A stretch of DNA of 64,000 bases, taken from Acanthornis magna (Eukaryota; Chordata; Aves; Passeriformes; Acanthizidae). Below are positions 53,205-62,567 of the stretch, in pieces. The notes below the pieces were generated by a model, which was given only the letters and a program-made list of their open reading frames with translations, had not been told where the DNA came from and ran no database searches. The stretch is taken from assembly GCA_036785705.1 (NCBI GenBank), contig JAWUZG010000359.1, positions 124,001 through 188,000 of the forward strand, written 5' to 3'. A program made the position numbers and the translations under genes. How positions within the stretch are numbered: position 1 is the first letter of the stretch; each line of letters starts with the position of its first letter.

Positions 53205-53345
53205 CCCAGCCGGCTCCAGGAATCCCAGTGTTCCGCCTCGCGCTGGCCCTGCTCAAAGGGGGTCCCGCCCAGATACCCCAAAACCACAAACTGGGGGAGC
53301 CCCGGGCCAGGCTCTGACAGCGCCATAAACAGGAAACGCAGGCAG
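53205..53345 (-). pseudogene. MHC class I alpha-1 exon fragment 1
   Basis: The minus-strand peptide contains LSEPGPGLPQFVVLGYLGGT, then PFEQ...EAEHWDSW. This is the characteristic start of the class I alpha-1 domain (beta strands of the peptide-binding groove). It stops short of the alpha helix and runs into GGTGAGTGCC, so the exon is truncated to about half length. Confidence 0.75.
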
Positions 53346-53379
53346 CGAGGAACGTGGGGGACACGGGGATTTTAGGGGG

Positions 53380-53860
53380 TCTGAGGGGTCTCACGGTCAA
53401 GGAAAGGGGGGCATGGGGGCAGGGAGAGGCGGCATGGGCGGGAAAGGGGGTGCGGGGGAATTGGTGCAGGATAAGGGGGTGCATATGGCCACGGTGCTGG
53501 AGAAGGGGGTCTCAAGGGGGTCCCAGGTTGAAGGAAATGGGGGTGCAGGGAGTTGAGAGGAGGGATGGGGGGATCCAAGGGATCCCTGTGCCCAGCAAAG
53601 GGAGTTACCCCAGTGTTCAAGAAAGAAGGTCTGGGAGCTGGGAAATGCAGCAGTGGAGGTCCAGGGTGTCCCAGGGTCAAGAAAAAGGGTCGGGGGATTG
53701 GGAGAGGCGGGATGGCCAGGAAAGGGTGTGCAGGGCATATAAGGGGGTGCAGAGGGGATCTCACTGTAGGGGAAAAAGGGCGCAAGGGGTCCTCGGTTCC
53801 CAAAACTCGATATTCAGGGAGGTTCCAGAGTCAGAGGTCGGTAGTGGCTGTGCCGGGGGC
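53380..53860 (-). repeat. C-rich minisatellite, arm 2 (inverted)
   Basis: The units are the reverse complement of those at 50,300-51,960 (for example 'gggtctcacggtcaaggaaa' and 'ggtcccaggttgaaggaaat'). It lies between the two minus-strand alpha-1 fragments. Confidence 0.8.
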
Positions 53861-53869
53861 ACTCACATC

Positions 53870-53975
53870 CTAGGCCGGGAATCCCAATGTTCCGGCTCGG
53901 CTCCGGCCCCGCTCGAACGGGTCCCGTGCAGGTATCCAAGAACCACGAACTGGATGAGCCCCGGGCAGAGGAAGA
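53870..53975 (-). pseudogene. MHC class I alpha-1 exon fragment 2
   Basis: This encodes PGLIQFVVLGYLHGTR, then, after a frame change, material equivalent to FERG and EPEHWDS. It is a second, diverged and frameshifted copy of the alpha-1 start, 80 bases downstream of exon 1 copy B on the same strand. It ends in a GTGAGTGCC-like donor shared with fragment 1. Confidence 0.65.
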
Positions 53976-54052
53976 GCGGTACAGAGGGCCCTGGTGCCGG
54001 ATAAGAGAGTGTGGGGGGGTCCCGGTGCCGGGGCTGCCACTCCGCCCTCAAC

Positions 54053-54090
54053 CCCCCCAGGAGCGCCCCCAGCCCCAGCACTGGAGCCAT
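54053..54090 (-). pseudogene. MHC class I exon 1 fragment (copy B)
   Basis: The leader reads MAPVLGLGALLGG, the usual hydrophobic class I signal-peptide start, then a weak GGG|GTTGAG donor. The full leader seems shortened. It is followed within 80 bases by a broken alpha-1 fragment, so no functional class I chain is encoded. Confidence 0.65.
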
Positions 54091-54099
54091 CGCGCTGCT

Positions 54100-54200
54100 C
54101 CGCTGCGGCCCCGCCCCCAAAGCAGCCTCCGGCCCCGCGATTGGCGCGGTTATTTCCTGCTCGCCAATGGCAGCTTGAGCTGCTCGTGACGTCACCGGTC
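54100..54200 (-). promoter_or_regulatory. MHC class I-type promoter (copy B)
   Basis: A perfect palindromic TGACGTCA (X2/CRE) lies at 54,187-54,194 and a CCAAT Y-box at 54,164-54,168, with a second CCAAT and a GC box nearer the start codon. The order and spacing match copy A, and this copy has the better X2 box. Confidence 0.65.
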
Positions 54201-54309
54201 ACCGGGCAGATTCCGGCGGCGCAGGCCGGGAGACGCGACAGTGCCCGAGCGAGCGCGGGGGAAAGGGGGAATCCCTGGGAATTCCCAGGATCCCCTCAGG
54301 GACTCCCAG

Positions 54310-55200
54310 AGTGAGCTCTGACACCTCCAGTATGATCCCAGTCACTCCCAATTTCCCACAGCATTGTCGCAGTTCTCCACCACTGATCCCAGTCGCTCCC
54401 ATTTTCCCAGTCAACCCCAGTACCGTTACAGACATTCCCAGTATATCCCAGTTGCCCTCAGCATGTTCGTAGTCAGTCCCAGTCACTCTCCGTTGCCCAA
54501 GTGAGCTCCTAGTTATCCCCGTATGTCCCAGTCACTTCCAGCATATCCCACTTGCTTCCAGCATGCACTCAGGCATTCCCAGTTAGTCCCAGTTGCTTCC
54601 AGCACGCACTCAGGCATTCCCAGTTAGTCCCAGTTGCTTCCAGCACGATCCCAGTTGCTCACAGCTGTTCCCACTCATCCTGAGTGTGGTCCCAGTCACC
54701 AGCAGTATGATCCCGGTTGCTCCTAGTATCTCCCAGTTGCCCCCAACATGATCCCAATTGCCCCCAGCATGTTCCCAGTCAATCCCACTATGATCCTAGT
54801 CACCCTCAGTGTGATCCCAGTCTCCCCCAGCATGGGGCCAGCTGTTCTGTTCTCTTTAGTCCCAGTTGCCCCCGGTATAGTCCCAGTCCTTTCCTGTATC
54901 ATCTCAGTCCCTCCCAGCATGGTCCCAGTCAGGCCCAGTTGCCCCCAGTGTAGATTCAGTAACTCCCCCTTGCTCCCAGTTGCCCCCAGCGTGGTCATGG
55001 TTGCTCCCCGTGTGCTTCCAATCACCCCCAGTACGGTTACAGACACTCCCAGTCTATGCAAGTAGCCCTCAGCATGTTTGCAGTCATTTCCAGTCACTCC
55101 CAGTTGCTCCAGCACGGTTCCAGTTGCCCCCACTATGATGCCAGTCACTGCCAGTATGATGTCAGTGTGATCCCAGTACAGCCCAGTCACTCCCAGTGCT
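54310..55200 (+). repeat. TCCCAGT-type minisatellite
   Basis: Dozens of short units such as 'cccagttgcccccagcatga' and 'tcccagtcactcccagtatg' occur. A 41-bp sub-unit is repeated almost exactly at 54,565 and 54,606. Open frames up to 198 codons across it are repeat artefacts. I associate such CCCAGT repeats with bird MHC introns and spacers. Confidence 0.9.
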
Positions 55201-55299
55201 GCCCTTCTGGAATCCCGACCCCTCTCTGCGTTCACCCCTCCCGGATCTCCAGGCTCTCCAGAGGAGCCCCAAGGGCTGCAAGTCCCCACCAAGGCCCAG

Positions 55300-56100
55300 T
55301 TTGGATCTGCAGTCCCCAATTTTCCGTGTCCCTCTCCTTTTCCCCGGGCCGGGTTCCGCCCGCCCCCACCGGCTGGGAGCAGCCGAGAGCCCCGCGCTGC
55401 GCATCCCGACCTGCCCCGCCTCCATCCCCGCTCCTTCCGCGAGGTGCGAAGGGTTTGGGGAACGGCGGAGGAGGGATGGAGGGAGGAGGAGCAGGAGGTG
55501 GGATTCGGGAGAAAGAGGAGCCGGAAGAGGGTTGGTGTCCCTCGGAAGACGTGCGACGAGCGGGTGGAACTGGTTGGTTGTCTTGTTATTTGGGTCTTTT
55601 TGAGGGGAGGTTGTTTTTTTATTTTTGTAAGACAGGCCGAGCGGTTTGAAGGTGCTGTGGGTGCGGGAAGCGCTGGCCCGAGTCCCCGATCCCCTCTTCA
55701 CAGCCCCCCTACCCTGGTCTTCGCCCCTCCCCAGGGCCCCCAGTGCTGCCCCTTCACGCGCTCTCTCCCAGCGCTCGGGGGAGCTGCCGGCGGCTCCGCG
55801 GACACAGCCGCACCCTGCCCGGCTCGCCCTCCGCCAGCAGCGCGGTGCAGACGGACACAAATACTATGAGGAGGGCGTTGGCGAACATGGTGCTCATGGT
55901 GGTGCTGTAACCGCCCCCGACCCGGTGACAGTGCCGCGAACCCGGAAGTGGATCCGCCACGGCCAAGCGGCCATGCCGCGTTGCCTAGCAACGGCCGGAA
56001 GCGACCACTTGCGCTTCCGGCTGCGAGAGAAGCCGCGGGAAGGGCGAATGGCGGGGAAGGCGCGGCGGGCGCTGCTCTGATCAGTGGGGTGGGTGCCAGT
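55300..56100. promoter_or_regulatory. CpG island / bidirectional-type promoter at TMCO1
   Basis: This is CpG-dense sequence with ETS-type GGAAG sites (cccggaagtgg near 55,941; ccggaagcg near 55,996). A palindromic RFX X-box, gttgcctagcaac, lies at 55,980-55,992. On the plus strand a 10-codon ORF opens at about 56,048 and stops at once, so no second gene is supported. Confidence 0.6.
55828..55897 (-). pseudogene. TMCO1: TMCO1 first coding exon (isolated)
   Basis: TMCO1 is an ER multi-pass protein linked to the translocon and to calcium leak. The exon encodes MSTMFANALLIVFVSVCTAL, then LAEG, nearly identical to the vertebrate N-terminus, which includes the first membrane helix. The exon boundary falls at GAGG, where other species have GT. 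Here the next bases are GC (GAGG|GCGAGC), a non-consensus donor. The second exon (starting ITWVLVYR) was not found in the 9.5 kb down to FBXO15. This may be a promoter-plus-exon-1 fragment or the start of a gene with a very long first intron. Confidence 0.75.
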
Positions 56101-56280
56101 CGTGGCGGCGGGCGCTACTCTGATGAAGGTAGGTGGCTGTCAATGGTGGCGGCGGGTCCCTCCCGCCCAGCGGGGCTAAGGGAGGGTCCCTGTCACGGCG
56201 GCGTGGCGGCGGCAGCTCCCTGGAGTCACGCACATCTGGGCCTGGTGGTACCGCGCTCGGTGCAGGGCTCGCGGAGAGGT

Positions 56281-56610
56281 TCACAGAACCAATTAGCTTG
56301 GAAAAGACCTCCGTGATCATCCCGAGTCCAACCTGTGATCCAACACCACGATATCAACCAGACCACTCAGTGACACATCCAGTCTTCACTTAAAGGCCTC
56401 CAGGGACGATGACTCAGTCACCTCCCTGGACAGCCCATTCCAGTGTCTAATCACCCCTAATGTGAAGAAATTTATCCCAATGTCTGGCCTAAGCCTCCCC
56501 TGGTGTGGTTTGACGCTAGAAAGTCTGGGTGTCTGCTCTCCCTGCACCTTGCTGGGATGTGGTGCCTGAATCTGCTTGCCAGGGGAGGTGCACAAGACGT
56601 TTGCTTTCTT
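56281..56610 (-). mobile_element. CR1 LINE 3' fragment
   Basis: The plus strand shows the antisense CR1 end: 'ttggaaaagacctccgtgat', 'aggcctccagggacgatgac', 'cctccctggacagcccattc' and 'tgtgaagaaattt'. The element lies on the minus strand and is 5' truncated. Confidence 0.8.
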
Positions 56611-56689
56611 CAACATACCCCTTGCAAAAAGGTTGTCTTGGAGAAACCTTCCTGGTTTCTAAAACTCTGTCCTGGATTCATTTGCCAGT

Positions 56690-56835
56690 GGTGTGAATGG
56701 GAGTGTTCAGGACCAACTTGGACAGGTTTCAGAGCAACTGGTCTAGTGGAAGGTGTCCCTGCCCATGGCAGGGGGGGTGGAACTAGATGTGCTTTAATGT
56801 CCCTTTCAACCCAAACCTATTCTGTGATTCTATCA
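56690..56835 (+). mobile_element. CR1 LINE 3' end
   Basis: The sense 3' terminus is present: 'ctagtggaaggtgtccctgc', 'ccatggcagggggggtggaa' and the closing 'attctgtgattctat' direct-repeat tail typical of CR1. Confidence 0.85.
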
Positions 56836-57000
56836 ATATCCTGTTAGTGCATCCCACTAGGAGGCATTTTCTGGAATCAAATATTTAGAAATATTGTTGC
56901 CTGCCCTTTACCAGAGGCTGTTAATGTCCCATACGCTCCTTGTACAGCTAGCAGTGGAGTACATCATTCTGTGATTCACAGGAAATTAAATTTCCCATTG

Positions 57001-57029
57001 CTTGTGTGTGTAAAATATTCACACACAAG
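57001..57029. other. perfect 10-bp inverted repeat
   Basis: Arms cttgtgtgtg and cacacacaag are separated by a 9-base AT-rich loop. Confidence 0.85.
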
Positions 57030-57764
57030 GAGGGGATGAGACTAAGAAGTGCGTTAATGAGGACAGTGCAATAATAGCAAGGGTTTAGCAGAGAGACTAA
57101 TTAACTTTTATTGAGCCTCCAGTGGCTACACCTGTAGCAGCAGAACTAAACCAAATCCACCCATGGTAATGGGGTGAGGAGACCTGGAAAGCAGAAATAC
57201 AGAAAAGGAAACAGGGCAGGCAGGGAAGGGCAGGTTTGTGCCTGTCCTTATGTAACAGAGGAGTTTGCTGTCAGTGACAGTGATGCACTGTGGGATTACA
57301 TGGGCAGAGATGAGTGAAAAACAGGGAAAGGAAAAACCTCTTGCCCTTAAATTAAAATTTCCGTTCAGCAAGAGGGTGAGGAACTGTAGTTCATAGAAGA
57401 CAGCGCAAGCAGCAAGTATGGGTGTGAGGTCGGACAGCAAACAAGCTCTCCGAGCCTGGGGACAGGCACACGAGGAAAGCAGAGAGCCACATGTGTGCAG
57501 CTGGCTGAGTCACATGTCACTGAGAGGTGCAGCTATGCGCTGGAGGAAAGTCTCAGCACCGTGTCTGGGCACGGAGAATGTCCTGCAACATCAGGGCAGA
57601 ACTGAGAACTGGATGTCAGCACCAGGGGACTCAGAGCCATCAGGGAGCCAGGGATGAAACTGATGATGGTTGTTTCAGTTTGGGATGAGCAGCAGGAAGA
57701 TACTGACAGCTGGTGATGCGGCAGCACTTGTGATATACAGAGAAAATTCTTCCCTGTGAAGATG

Positions 57765-57950
57765 GTGAGGCACTGGCACATGTTGCCCAGAGAACCTGTG
57801 GATGCCCCACCTCTGGAAGTGTCAAGACCAGGTTGGATGGGGCTTGAAGCAACCTGGTCTAGTGGAAGGTGTTTCTGACCATGGCAGAGGGTTTGGAATG
57901 AGATAATCTTTAAGGTTCCTTCCAACCCAGTCCATTCTGTGATTCTATAT
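57765..57950 (+). mobile_element. CR1 LINE 3' end
   Basis: It shows 'gaggcactggcacatgttgc', 'ggttggatggggcttgaagc' and the tail 'ccattctgtgattctat', the sense CR1 terminus. It is truncated at its 5' side. Confidence 0.85.
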
Positions 57951-57954
57951 TATT

Positions 57955-59680
57955 TTGTGCCACTTCATGCACTTCCCTGTGCTGTAGGCTGTCCTCCACC
58001 CTCTCTCCCGCTCTTTAGATCTCTCTTTCCTGGCTGTGAGAGGTATCAGCATCTATCAAAGCAGTATTTTGAAATAGTTTCTCTTATACTGCTGTGGGGA
58101 ATGATTCACATGGTATCAGTTATTGATACTGCACGTGGTCTTTTGGCAGAGCCAGGCCAGGAGGAGATGGTCAGAGACAGGAAGCTTTCCTTTCTAGTGT
58201 CTGTGCTTTGAACTGGAGGTCGAGGTGACAACGGGCTCTTCGCAATTTCATCCTGACATTTTGAATAACACCAGGATCTTTATTAGCAAATCCTTTTTTC
58301 AGACAACACATGGCATATTACTCTCAATGGCATTTCCTTTTCAAAAAAGCATTCTGTGCTTTGATCAATGTGTAAAGGACAGTTGAGGGTTGGGTGCAGT
58401 CTGCTTTGATCTACCAGCCTGGGATATGAGAAAAAGGAAGGCATTTTCCTAATACATGGCTCTGGTTGCATTAGTTAGGGGCTGGTGTAATCTACAAGTA
58501 TTCTAGATACAGAAGTGGTAATATTTATGGAGGCAACCTTGAAACCAGATTAGAGATCCCAGTAGATTTCATGTACTGCAGTCTCCAAGCTTAAACTGAG
58601 CAAAAGGTTCAGTTGCTCTGCACAGTGTGTTAGCGACCAGCAGGCAGTAGCAGGGTATGTAAAATTCTCAGTTTGGAGGAAAGGTGCTGGTGGAGATTAG
58701 GATTTTTCCTTTTGTTTTTTCTTTCCTCTTCGGGGATTTTGTCCCAGCCGTTGCTGGGAGACAATAACGATCGGTACTTAAGAGAGACAAAAGATGTACC
58801 CATGGGGGAGGAGTGCACCTGGCTGCACTTCTCTTAGCTGAGGGCTTTTCTCTTGGGGAGCAGAGCTATCGAGGAGGGGCAGGTATATCAGTGTATCAGA
58901 GACTTGGCCCGGGGGAAGGGGCTGAGCACAGCTCCTAGGTCTGTCTCTCTGGGCATCGGAAGGGAGAGTCGATCTGCTGCTTCCTGCGAGAATTCACTGC
59001 CATCGCTAGAGCCCACTTCTGTAAGATCCCGAGGGTGGGAGGTACAGCAGGTTTGTGTAATCATACTTACTGTTAATGCTGTACTTCTCATGTCGTTTGC
59101 TCTCTGATTAAGTCATAGTAACTTTTGTTATCTTTATTTTTTGTTGGAGAGGTGGGATTTTCTTTGACAGACTGTTGAAAGAATAGGCAAGTGTCAAGTT
59201 TTGTGCGTTAAACATAATTGACACTTCAAGTATTTATACTTGGGATTCTAGATTGAAATGATTGGTTTCTCTTATTGCCTATTTGCCATGTTGTGTGTGT
59301 TTTGTTTTTAAGAATACGGTTTTCACCAATGTATTTTGTATCCAAATTAAGCTATGCAGACAGCTGTAGAAATACTACAAGATCAGTGCTATTTTTGGCA
59401 GTATTTGGTTTGCTTTTTCTTCTTCCTTCCTCTCTGCACAGCATCATTTATTTCTCCAGCGAAACAGAAGGCACTCAGCCACACTTCTCAGCAGCTCTGC
59501 AGCCTGTGGAGTGCATGGGCAGTCTCTGTGTGCAGCATCCTGGAAAATGTGCATTCTCTTGAAGTGATCTGCTGAAAAGTATGTACTTGTACAGTTGTTC
59601 CAGCCTCCCTTATTGCACTGCTCTCAAGATCTGAATTGCCTGGTCTCTAATACTCCCTGAGATTTGCATTTCATCTGCCA
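57955..59680. other. no gene recognised; possible upstream region of SEMA4D
   Basis: No protein-like exon is visible. A TCT|GTAAGA donor at 59,021 after a moderately GC-rich stretch (58,850-59,020) could mark a 5' untranslated exon of the gene at 59.7 kb, but nothing else supports it. Confidence 0.3.
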
Positions 59681-59681
59681 G

Positions 59682-59821
59682 AGAAACGCAGTTACCCAGC
59701 GAACCCCGAAAAGCAAGGACACTGAAGATGGCTCTGTGTGCTTTTTACGCAGTTTGGGGTTTGTTGCTAGAAGCGGCAATAGCATTTGGCCCAGTACCAA
59801 GGATCACTTGGGAACACCAAG
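59682..59821 (+). CDS. SEMA4D: SEMA4D first coding exon
   Basis: SEMA4D (CD100) is a class 4 transmembrane semaphorin that signals through plexin-B receptors and CD72. The acceptor is ttgcatttcatctgccag; the ATG at 59,728 opens a signal peptide MALCAFYAVWGLLLEAAIAF, followed by GPVPRITWEHQ. Human SEMA4D has FAPIPRITWEH after its signal peptide, then enters the sema domain. The donor is CAAG|GTAAGA, phase 1, as expected for this junction. The exon is intact. The next exon would lie beyond the window, past the retrovirus. Confidence 0.82.
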
Positions 59822-60028
59822 GTAAGAACAGAAATTTAAGTATTGTAATATGGGACGTTGTGACATCCTCAGGGTTTCTGTGGGATTTGAAACTCATTGA
59901 GGCTTTAGGTTCTTTCAGCCAGTTTGCTGTGAGTTTGGTCAAGTGTTGCTGGTTTTGCTAATCTATGAAGTGCATAGGATCAGAATATTCAAAACTCATT
60001 CGGGCACGGGGTTAACTGATTTTAGTTC

Positions 60029-60663
60029 TGTGAAAAACGAAGTTCACGCTCCTGTTGAAATTTAAAAGTTTAATAAAGGACAATAGGGGACAAAAACAAT
60101 AAAGCAAAGAAACAGTGCTGGGTGCTTGGCCCTAAGCCAAGAAGCACACCTGCCATTGAAGGTGTCGTCTTAAGTACTCTTTGTATTGCATCAGCCTCAT
60201 GCCTATTCATAAGCATTCATGCATATTCAAACTTTTCTCAGAACTATTTTGCATGTTCCAAGAACTGTTTTGCATGGCTCCTCCTTGGTCCTGCCTTTTT
60301 AGAGCATGTGTGGTTTTGGCTGTGGTTTCTTCCAGTCTTGGTTATCATCTCCAGTTTGAGCTTTTCTCCATGGTCCTTGCATCTGGTTATGGCTGATAGT
60401 CAGGTATCAGTGTTGGGTCTTCTCTGTGCTGTTCTTTGGGTGTTATCCAGTCAAGCAGGCAGTGTGGTTAGTAAAGGAAAGTCTTTTAAGCTACCTCTGT
60501 TAGTTATTTCACTACTATATCGAAATCTAGTTAATAACAGAAATTAAAACATTGGTTATATACCTCTATCTTTATAACAAGACTACTTCTATATAAAAAG
60601 AATAAAACCATACACACAATGAATATCTGCGAAAAGCCAACACTATATTATGTATTCATCACA
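60029..60663 (-). mobile_element. 3' LTR of endogenous retrovirus
   Basis: The 635-bp LTR has TGTGATG... / ...TTTTTCACA inverted ends. Its 5' edge (60,663) follows a polypurine tract, and an ATTAAA polyadenylation signal lies at 60,074-60,069. It is read on the minus strand, antisense to SEMA4D, and begins 208 bases after the exon's donor. Confidence 0.85.
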
Positions 60664-60676
60664 ATTCCCCTTTTTT
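60664..60676 (-). promoter_or_regulatory. polypurine tract of the provirus
   Basis: AAAAAAGGGGAAT lies directly before the 3' LTR, the primer site for plus-strand DNA synthesis in retroviruses. Confidence 0.8.
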
Positions 60677-60681
60677 GTTTT

Positions 60682-61374
60682 TTATAAATTATTTGGCTTG
60701 AGCAATACATCTTGCTTTCTAATTTCCATTTCTCGCTGGTTCTTTTCACATATTATTTTTGCTTCTTCAAAGGGGTCTTTTCTTCGTTTCTTTAACACCA
60801 TTATCTTTTGTGCTGTTTCAGATGTGGCCCATTTTGAGTCCATAGGTATTACTACTTGCATTCCTTGGACTACACTGGTGATTAGTCGAATAAAATAGGG
60901 AATTAAGCAAGGAAGAAATAACAAACCAGCTGTTGCACATAAAAGGAAGAAGCCCAGCTTTTTCCACCATTCTATTCCTAATATTTTATCCCACCAGTTA
61001 GCTTTTAGCATTGATTCCCATCTTTGGGTCGGTACATGGGCTATTTTTCTGATATCTTTGGCTATATCTAAGACAGCATCCCCATTATCATCAATTTTCA
61101 AACAGTCCAATGTATTAAATTTTCCACAAACTCCCCCTTCTTCAGCTAATAAATAGTCTAAAGCCAACCTATTTTGATACACTGCAGCTCTTGTTTGCCT
61201 TTGTTGACTTGATTTTAATTCCAGTGCCCGAGCAGTTTTGTTGGTTATGATCTCTACAACAGCTTGAAGTCTTATAATTCGATTTAACATATAAATCGGG
61301 GTTCGATAACCCCAGCTCCCATCTTGTGCCCAGGTGGCTGTCCCATATGTTTCCAGTATGCATTCAGGAGGCTA
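60682..61374 (-). pseudogene. env: ERV env, transmembrane subunit (broken)
   Basis: After an in-frame TAG at 61,374-61,372, the frame stays open to 60,682. It carries the heptad-rich ectodomain, an immunosuppressive-domain-like segment, a Cys-X7-Cys loop ([10 protein letters not shown]) where gammaretroviruses usually show CX6CC, Trp-rich membrane-proximal sequence ([11 protein letters not shown]) and one long hydrophobic anchor near residues 135-165. The tail is about 35-40 residues. The stop upstream separates it from the surface subunit, so no full Env is made. Confidence 0.8.
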
Positions 61375-62567
61375 GCCCTCCTCTCCCCATTTTTGAAACC
61401 CCCCGATCAGTTCTCTTTTGTTCCTTTTTAGGTCCTCGTAAACTGGTACTCCTAATTGATCTCCATCTGGTCCTGGTAAAAGGAAAAATCCTGTCTGTAT
61501 GATCCCCAGAGTGCAACTCCCTTTCCACCAGGGGGGTGAGTTTTGGGTATGCTCTTTTTCCACATATCCAAAATAGACCGTCTGGTGCCTTCCAGTAATC
61601 CTTAAGCCTGTTGATTTATATTGTCCCAGAATTTGGATATTTCTGGGATTCCAAAATAGGGATTTTTTGCCTGTATCATTACATTGAAAAAGCTTGATTT
61701 CATTATTAAACTTGCAGGTTTTTTCTTTGGTTCCTTTCTGAGCCCAATACAGAGTTGGTTCTTCTGGGATCCACCCTATAGAACTTCCATTACTAACTTT
61801 ATATCTCTTACAGGGAGTATTTCCTACTTTGCTAAGGAAGTTTTCCCCAGTATGCCAAAGGCACTCTTCTCCTATCACTATTGAACTTAAAATCCACCCT
61901 TCTGGCCGGTTTTCTCCTTTCATGTTTGTTCGGTTCCATTTAAGAAGTTCTACAGGGCCTAGGCTAGTGCCCTTCCATGGCCATTCCTCTGTCATTAAAG
62001 CCCCACCACAGACTCAACAGTTGGTAATGTTTAGTTCCTTACTTATTCTTTCCCCCAGTTCTACAAACAGGTTTTTCCCTACTCCTGAGATTTCCATTTC
62101 TTTTTCCAATTGTTGTTTGAGTTTTGTATACAAATCCTGATGTGGGGTTGATACAGGGTTGGATTGCTGGGTTGGTTTCACCTTTTTGTTTACTGTTTGT
62201 TCCTTTACCAAATCTTGGACTCGGTTACTCAGGGCAAAAGTGAAGCAAACCCATTTTTCCCCTTTTGGACATTTTTCTCCTAACCTACCACCACTTGTTC
62301 CTAAGTTTTCCGCAATCCAGTATCTTTTCCCATTTTGTGTGCAAGTAGCTAATTTGGATGGATCAGAGCATTGATTGCTAACATGAGTATGGGTAAAAAA
62401 AAGGAACCTCGGGTTCTTTCCCAGTAAAGTGTCCAGTAGCATTTGCAACACGATTTTGCTTGTGTCCCATAAGGGAAAAGGCAAAGAATGAATGACACAA
62501 GGAGGAATAGTAGAGGTCCGGTATGGCTTATACCCCCACCTCCCATGCCTATGGGGTTGCTGCCCAT
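61375..62567 (-). pseudogene. env: ERV env, surface subunit (broken)
   Basis: A start at 62,567 gives a short N-terminus and a hydrophobic signal peptide (LLFLLVSFILCLFPYG). The frame is lost in an eight-base T run (62,402-62,395). It resumes in another frame to a TGA at 62,016-62,014 that falls inside a Cys-X-X-Cys-type motif, then continues 61,995-61,372. A furin-type RNKR site near 61,430 marks the surface/transmembrane boundary. There is at least one frameshift and two stops in total. Confidence 0.8.

Noticed and set aside
54717..55860. ORFs of about 200 codons in the CCCAGT repeat and CpG island
   Set aside because: Repeat and GC artefacts; only the TMCO1 start inside 55,828-55,897 is supported.
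46276..59680. TIMM21, the usual neighbour of FBXO15
   Set aside because: Looked for on the plus strand upstream of FBXO15; no peptide resembling it was found.
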